11,011 bases of DNA from NCBI GenBank assembly GCA_036376275.1, contig DASVAP010000387.1, positions 1-11,011 of the forward strand. The letters run 5' to 3'. This DNA comes from JABFRZ01 sp036376275. GTDB lineage: Bacteria > Planctomycetota > UBA1135 > GCA-002686595. Positions within the stretch are counted from its first letter, which is position 1. Each line of letters starts with the position of its first letter. Below, one piece after another: positions 7,616 through 11,011 of this stretch. The position numbers and the translations under genes are program-made. The notes beneath the pieces are model-generated. The model did no database searches. It saw only the letters and a list, made by a program, of their open reading frames with translations, and had not been told where the DNA came from.

Positions 7616-8094
7616 GCGCCGGCCTTGCCGGCGAGCTTGCGCTCGCGCTTGCGCGTGCAGGCCGCGCAGGTCCCGAACAGGCGCAGGTTGTGGTAGTGCA
7701 GGCGAAACCCCTTGCGCGCCGCGGCCTCGCGCTGGAACTCCTCGATGCGCTCGTCGGCGAACTCCTCGATGCGCCCGCAGTCGATGCAGACGAGATGGTC
7801 GTGGTGGCGGTGGCCGAGGACGTGCTCGTAGAGCAGCTCGCCCTGGCCGGCGTCGAGCGTCTCGAGGAAGCCGCCCTCGACCAGCAGCGCCAGGGTGCGG
7901 TACACGGTGGCGCGCGAGACCTTGGAGCCCTCCTCGGCGCGCATCCAGCCGTACAGGCGCTCGGCCGAGAAGTGCTCGTGGGTCGCGAAGACGCGCGCGA
8001 AGATGCGCCGGCGCTGGGCCGTCAGCTTGAGCGCGCGCGTGGCGAGGAAGGACTCGAACTGGCGCTGGATCGCGGCCTGGTTCACGTACCGCAT
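7612..8094 (-). CDS. Fur-family metal- or peroxide-responsive transcriptional regulator
   Basis: This encodes 160 residues. An N-terminal winged-helix domain (about 10-85) contains LKLTAQRRRIFARVF and the recognition helix SRATVYRTLALLVEGGFL (60-77). The dimerisation and metal domain carries the family signature HHDHLVCIDCGRIEEF (H97-F112), with Cys103/Cys106 and a second pair Cys143/Cys146, which together make the structural zinc site of Fur-type proteins. Fur proteins are cytoplasmic DNA-binding repressors. Fur, PerR and Zur share these motifs, so I leave the subtype open; Fur is the default reading. The ATG at 8094 is preceded by GGGGGAG (8100-8106). The gene's stop overlaps the downstream sulfatase start. 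Its leader lies in the large inverted repeat, so expression could be affected by that structure. Confidence 0.95.
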   Translation of the reverse strand: MRYVNQAAIQRQFESFLATRALKLTAQRRRIFARVFATHEHFSAERLYGWMRAEEGSKVSRATVYRTLALLVEGGFLETLDAGQGELLYEHVLGHRHHDHLVCIDCGRIEEFADERIEEFQREAAARKGFRLHYHNLRLFGTCAACTRKRERKLAGKAGA

Positions 8095-8095
8095 G

Positions 8096-8298
8096 GTAGC
8101 TCCCCCGGGACCGCCAGGCTCCAGCCGGGCCCCTTCTCCCGCTCCTGCGCGCCCTCCGCGTAATCCCTTCGCGTCTGCGCGTTTCTCCCGTTCCGATCCG
8201 GGACGAAGAAGAGCGCGGAGACACGGAGGGAAGACGCGGAGGGCGCGGAGGAGAAGGAGCAGAGCCGGGCGGGAGCCTGGCGGTCCCGGAGAGGCCTA
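8096..8298. repeat. Large imperfect inverted repeat filling the glycosyltransferase-fur intergenic region
   Basis: The 197-bp gap reads as one giant hairpin centred near 8197. Outer arms CCGGGACCGCCAGGCTCC (8105-8122) and its exact reverse complement (8272-8289) match over 18 nt. Inner arms CGCGCCCTCCGCGT (8148-8161) and its complement (8234-8247) match over 14 nt. The stretches between and inside (8162-8187 against 8208-8233) match less well, and the tip is TCCCG (8186-8190)/CGGGA (8199-8203). Overall I estimate about three quarters paired over ~85-nt arms. The pairing fades out at the fur ribosome binding site on one side and the glycosyltransferase stop codon on the other. It could be a dispersed intergenic palindrome or MITE-like element, a transcript stabiliser or a terminator. 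I saw no target-site duplication. Confidence 0.85.
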
Positions 8299-9003
8299 TC
8301 GCTCCGCGTGCGGCGCGTAGAAGCGCGCGAGGCGCGCGGAATCGACGCCCGCCGCCCACAGCCCGGTCAGGGCCCAGTTGAGGAGCGTGCGCCGCAGGCG
8401 CCCCTCGCGCTCCCAGCGGCGCGGCGAGCACAGGACCGTGGCGCCCGGCACGAGCACGATCCGCCCCTCCCTCCGCAGGCGCCGCGCCAGGTCGAGGTCC
8501 TCGAACACGGGCTGCGCGCGAAAGCCGCCGGCGGCCGCGTAGGCCGCGCGGCGCACGCACAGGGCCGAATCGCCGTAGACGCGCCCGCGCGCCACGCGCC
8601 GGTCCGCGGCGCGCTCGATCCAGCGGTAGAAGCGCGCCGGGTGCTCGATGCGCTGGCGCATCCCGGCCGCGCACACGCCCGGATCCGCGAAGGCCGCGCT
8701 CACGGCCGCCAGGGCCCCCGGCGCGAGGCGCGCGTCGGCGTGCAGGAAGCACAGGAGCTCGCCGCGCGCCGCGGCTGCGCCGCGCGCGAGCTGGCCGCCG
8801 CGCCCGCGCGCTCCGCGCAGGACGCGCGCCCCGAGACGCGCGGCCAGCTCGGCGCTGCCATCCGGGCTCTCGCCGTCGCTCACGATCCACTCGTGCGCGC
8901 AGGCCTGCTGCGCCAGCGAGCGCGCCAGGGCCTCGAGCTGGCCGGCCTCGTTCCAGGTCGGCGTGACCACCGAGAGCGGGACGAGCGGCGCCGGCGGCTC
9001 CAC
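8296..9003 (-). CDS. Family 2 glycosyltransferase, TIGR04283-like
   Basis: This encodes 235 residues with a GT-A fold. The opening strand is LSVVTPTWNEAGQLEAL (10-26), then EWIVSDGESPDGS (38-50), a GRGGQLARGAAAARGELLCFLHADARL segment with the acidic HAD motif at 88-90, VYGDSALCVRR (142-152), FEDLDLARRL (167-176), and PRRWEREGRLRRTLLNW (194-210). The order and wording of these blocks match the glycosyltransferase group annotated as TIGR04283 (rSAM/selenodomain-associated, later called arsenosugar biosynthesis glycosyltransferase). The arsenosugar role is family knowledge, and no partner gene is visible here. No membrane segment is evident. The GTG start has AGGAGG (9007-9012) just upstream. 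It lies 27 bp after purD and probably shares its transcript. An alternative is a generic GT2 acting on an envelope glycan. Confidence 0.9.
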   Translation of the reverse strand: MEPPAPLVPLSVVTPTWNEAGQLEALARSLAQQACAHEWIVSDGESPDGSAELAARLGARVLRGARGRGGQLARGAAAARGELLCFLHADARLAPGALAAVSAAFADPGVCAAGMRQRIEHPARFYRWIERAADRRVARGRVYGDSALCVRRAAYAAAGGFRAQPVFEDLDLARRLRREGRIVLVPGATVLCSPRRWEREGRLRRTLLNWALTGLWAAGVDSARLARFYAPHAER

Positions 9004-9030
9004 GGGCCTCCTCGCGGTTGCCTCGCGCCG

Positions 9031-10383
9031 CTACGGGCCGCGCTGGCCGCCCACGGCGCCGGGCTCCAGCGGCTCCTCGCGCGCCGCCAGCGCCGCCGCG
9101 CCGCGCGGCAGGCCGATGTCGCTGCGCCCGGTCTTGCCGCTCCAGTGCACCAGCTCGAAGGCGCGGTAGGCGCTGGCGCGCGCCGCGGCCACATCGGCGC
9201 CGAGCGCGGTCGCGCACAGCACGCGCCCGCCGCTCGTCAGCGTCTGTCCGCGGTCGCTGCGCGTCCCGGCCTGGAACACGACCGCCTCCGGCACGGCCGC
9301 GGCCTCGGCCAGGCCCTGGATCACGTGGCCCTTCTCGTAGGGGCCGGGGTAGCCCTGGGCGGCCCCGACCACGCCCACGCAGGCGCGCGAGTCCCAGGTG
9401 AGCGGCGCCTCCTGCTCCAGCTCGGCGCGCGCCGTCGCCAGGAGATAGGGCACCAGGTCCGACTTCAGGCGCCGCAGGATGCCCTGCGTCTCCGGGTCGC
9501 CGAAGCGGCAGTTGAACTCGAGCACGCGCGGCCCGGCCTCGGTGATCATCAGGCCGGCGTAGAGCACGCCGCGGTAGTCGAGGCCCTCGATGCGCAGCCC
9601 GTGCAGGGCCGGGACCAGCACGCGGCTCTCGATCTGACGCATCAGGCGCTGGCTGACGAAGGGCACGGGCGAGACGAAGCCCATCCCGCCCGTGTTCGGG
9701 CCCTTGTCGCCGTCCTCGGCCTGCTTGTAGTCCATCACCGGCTCGAGCACGCACAGCGTCGCGCCGTCCGTCAGGACCTGCACCGAGAGCTCCTGGCCCG
9801 GCAGGAACTCCTCGATCACGACCTCGCGCCCGGCCGCGCCGAGCCGCTGCTCCTCCATCAGCGCGTCGACCACCGCGCAGCCCTCGACCGCGTCGTCGAC
9901 CACGAACACGCCCTTGCCCGCGCACAGCCCGTCGGCCTTGATCACCTGCGGCCACTGGGGCTGGCTCTCGAGGTAGGACTTGGCCGCCCCGGCGCGCTCG
10001 AAGCGCCGCCAGCCGCCGGTCGGGATGCGGTGGCGCTCGAGGAACTCCTTGGCGAAGACCTTCGAGCCCTCCAGGCGCGCGCCGGCCTGCCCGGGTCCGA
10101 AGACCAGCACGCCCGCCGCCCGCAGCCGGTCGGCGAGCCCGAGCACGAGCGGCTCCTCCGGCCCGATCACCACCAGGTCCGGCTTCTCGGCCCGGCAGAG
10201 CGCCACGAGCCCCTCGACGTCGTTCGCCGCCACCGCCACGTTGCGCGCGCAGGTCTCCGTGCCCCCGTTCCCCGGCGCGCAGAGCACCTCGCGCACGCGC
10301 GGCGAGCTGGCGATCTTCCAGCACAGGGCGTGCTCCCGCCCGCCGGAACCGACCACCAGGACCTTCAGGGGGGAGCTGCTCAT
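9031..10383 (-). CDS. purD: Phosphoribosylamine-glycine ligase (GAR synthetase)
   Basis: PurD joins phosphoribosylamine and glycine using ATP to form GAR, step 2 of de novo purine synthesis, in the cytoplasm. The 450-residue protein starts MSSSPLKVLVVGSGGREHAL (glycine-rich loop 12-15), with VVIGPEEPLVLGLADRL, the ATP-grasp segment VIKADGLCAGKGV (Lys149, Asp151), and YRGVLYAGLMITEAGPRVLEFNCRFGDPETQ, where Glu289 and Asn291 are in the metal-ligand region. The family length is about 425-430, so there is a short extra tail (LEPGAVGGQRGP). I chose the ATG at 10383; the frame stays open upstream through the tRNA genes, but that extension is not protein-like. The ribosome binding site is weak. The glycosyltransferase follows at 27 bp. 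purL and purQ are about 5 kb away on the other strand. Confidence 0.97.
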   Translation of the reverse strand: MSSSPLKVLVVGSGGREHALCWKIASSPRVREVLCAPGNGGTETCARNVAVAANDVEGLVALCRAEKPDLVVIGPEEPLVLGLADRLRAAGVLVFGPGQAGARLEGSKVFAKEFLERHRIPTGGWRRFERAGAAKSYLESQPQWPQVIKADGLCAGKGVFVVDDAVEGCAVVDALMEEQRLGAAGREVVIEEFLPGQELSVQVLTDGATLCVLEPVMDYKQAEDGDKGPNTGGMGFVSPVPFVSQRLMRQIESRVLVPALHGLRIEGLDYRGVLYAGLMITEAGPRVLEFNCRFGDPETQGILRRLKSDLVPYLLATARAELEQEAPLTWDSRACVGVVGAAQGYPGPYEKGHVIQGLAEAAAVPEAVVFQAGTRSDRGQTLTSGGRVLCATALGADVAAARASAYRAFELVHWSGKTGRSDIGLPRGAAALAAREEPLEPGAVGGQRGP

Positions 10384-10605
10384 CGTCTCGGCTGTGCCTG
10401 GCGCTTCGGGTTGTGAGTCCGGCGCGCGGAGTCGCGCGCGAAGGGCCGCAGAGCCTACCAGACGACTCCCCCCGCGCGTCCCGCCTCGAGCGCCACGCGC
10501 CCGCATGGCCCCGGGACCAGCGGGCTCACGCCTCGCTCGTCCACTTCCACCTCTTCCCGTGCCCTTCCTCCGCCCCCCTCCCTCGCCCACCCACGCCCCT
10601 CGCGC

Positions 10606-10611
10606 TACCCT
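10606..10611 (+). promoter_or_regulatory. Possible -10 box for the tRNA-Pro/tRNA-Arg transcript
   Basis: TACCCT lies 14 nt before the tRNA-Pro 5' end, in GCTACCCTGG, similar to GCTACGCTGG at the purL promoter. No convincing -35 is visible at 17 nt. The rest of 10384-10605 shows only GC- and pyrimidine-rich sequence, where the leftward purD promoter must also lie; I could not locate it. Confidence 0.25.
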
Positions 10612-10625
10612 GGCCCGTTCTCCCC

Positions 10626-10701
10626 CGGGGAGTACCTCAGCTGGTAGAGGCGCAGCTTTGGGTGCTGCGAGTCGTGGGTTCAAATCCCATCTCCCCGACC
10701 A
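10626..10701 (+). tRNA. tRNA-Pro (anticodon UGG), 3' CCA encoded
   Basis: The cloverleaf folds by eye. Acceptor CGGGGAG (10626-10632) pairs with CTCCCCG (10691-10697), including the C1:G72 pair typical of bacterial tRNA-Pro. The D arm is CCTC-AGCTGGTA-GAGG. The anticodon stem GCAGC/GCTGC encloses TTTGGGT, giving TGG at 10659-10661. The T arm is GTGGG-TTCAAAT-CCCAT. The discriminator A10698 is followed by a genomically encoded CCA (10699-10701). An 8-nt spacer leads to tRNA-Arg, so both are likely cut from one transcript. Confidence 0.96.
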
Positions 10702-10709
10702 CCCTCCAG

Positions 10710-10783
10710 GCGCCCGTAGCTCAGCCGGATAGAGCATCGGTTTTCTAAACCGACGGTCCCAGGTTCGAGTCCTGGCGGGCGCG
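10710..10783 (+). tRNA. tRNA-Arg (anticodon UCU), CCA not encoded
   Basis: Acceptor GCGCCCG (10710-10716) pairs with CGGGCGC (10776-10782). The D stem is GCTC/GAGC. The anticodon stem TCGGT/ACCGA encloses TTTCTAA, giving TCT at 10744-10746. The T arm is CCAGG-TTCGAGT-CCTGG. Discriminator G10783 is followed by CCC rather than CCA, so the end must be added by nucleotidyltransferase. The gene reads AGA and rarely used AGG codons. Its 3' end is a common integration target for mobile elements, and the flanking DNA on the right differs from the rest of the window. Confidence 0.96.
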
Positions 10784-11011
10784 CCCTTGCGCCGCGCCGC
10801 GACAGCCCGCGCCTCGTCGCGCAACTTCGTGGAGGGCAAGCCGTTGGGGCCGTTTGGTGACGGCGGAGCGCCGCTCCCGACCGCGCGGCTCGTCGCGTCG
10901 TCTCGCGCCGTTTCGTGTGCTGACTGCTGGGGAATCTGCTGGGGGTCGGAAGAGGCTGCCCCATCGGTTCCGGTGGCCTGCGCGGCCTGTTCGAGCGGAG
11001 CGATCCCGGGC
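10784..11011 (-). CDS. Uncertain partial reading frame entering from the right edge, possible integrase-like tail
   Basis: No confident gene lies in these 228 bases. On the minus strand, one frame is open from the window end: it begins PGIAPLEQAAQATGTDG, continues Gln/Ser/Asp-rich, and reaches LPSTKLRDEARAVAARRKGA beside tRNA-Arg. Its third positions look less GC-rich than in neighbouring genes. The orientation toward a tRNA 3' end, and the way the frame runs into antisense tRNA sequence (ARTRTWDRRF), resemble tails of tRNA-integrated tyrosine recombinases. However, no recombinase motif is visible, and the frame has no stop before purD ends, which argues against an intact gene. It may equally be non-coding DNA or a remnant. 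Confidence 0.25.

Noticed and set aside
4955..7696. A 913-residue plus-strand frame over the lipoprotein and antisense to the sulfatase
   Set aside because: It is out of frame with the lipoprotein and mirrors the sulfatase. Its composition is Arg/Gln/Gly-rich with no motif.
7616..10324. Upstream continuation of the sulfatase frame, giving one 1627-residue open frame
   Set aside because: The extension is Arg/Ala/Gly-rich low-complexity translation out of frame with fur, the glycosyltransferase and purD, each of which has clear family motifs. It is an artefact of scarce stop codons at high GC.
10384..10839. Longer purD frame reading through both tRNA genes (ARTRTWDRRFRKPMLYP and similar)
   Set aside because: These are well-known spurious translations of antisense tRNA sequence, and the PurD homology begins at the ATG at 10383.
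10680..10964. A 94-residue minus-strand frame containing LEPGTVGLENRCSIRLSYGR
   Set aside because: The recognisable part is antisense tRNA-Arg, a common false protein in databases. The rest is basic low-complexity sequence.
1..11011. CRISPR array, defence island, toxin-antitoxin or biosynthetic cluster
   Set aside because: I saw no regularly spaced direct repeats and no nuclease, toxin or synthase motifs. The genes are housekeeping or single envelope and regulatory genes.

Overview
The window is chromosomal-looking DNA of very high GC content, clearly above 65% by eye, from a Gram-negative-type bacterium. It encodes two lipobox proteins, a Fur-family regulator, and a roughly 990-residue PurL that works with a separate PurQ. 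High GC, several GTG starts and a large lipoprotein sulfatase would suit a Planctomycetota or deltaproteobacterial/Myxococcota-like lineage. That placement is inference; no taxonomic marker such as rRNA is present.

Layout, left to right. (1) accA, the alpha subunit of acetyl-CoA carboxyltransferase, reads leftward off the left edge. (2) A divergent promoter region of about 160 bp separates it from a rightward cluster: purL, then purQ (GTGA overlap), then a small lipoprotein 16 bp later. (3) A short convergent gap at about 5349-5440 holds a GC hairpin. (4) A leftward pair follows: a Fur-family regulator whose stop overlaps the GTG start of a 724-residue sulfatase-fold lipoprotein. (5) The 197 bp between this pair and the next leftward gene is almost entirely one imperfect inverted repeat with 18-nt perfectly matching outer arms. 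(6) A second leftward pair is purD followed by a family-2 glycosyltransferase resembling the TIGR04283 group. (7) A purD/tRNA intergenic region leads to tandem tRNA-Pro(UGG) and tRNA-Arg(UCU) genes on the plus strand. (8) The last ~230 bp contain no confident gene, only an open leftward frame of different composition that could be the tail of something entering from the right, possibly a tRNA-associated integrase.

Functionally, PurL and PurQ form the FGAM synthase of de novo purine synthesis (step 4), and PurD makes GAR (step 2). They sit about 5 kb apart in separate, oppositely oriented units. AccA belongs to fatty acid synthesis. Fur would respond to metal or peroxide, and the sulfatase-like protein is probably an envelope-anchored hydrolase or transferase. 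Most of the window is ordinary housekeeping content. I do not see a novel defence or mobile system. The points most worth a second look are the large inverted repeat between the glycosyltransferase and fur, the Thr in place of the formylglycine Cys/Ser in the sulfatase, and the right-edge frame next to tRNA-Arg.
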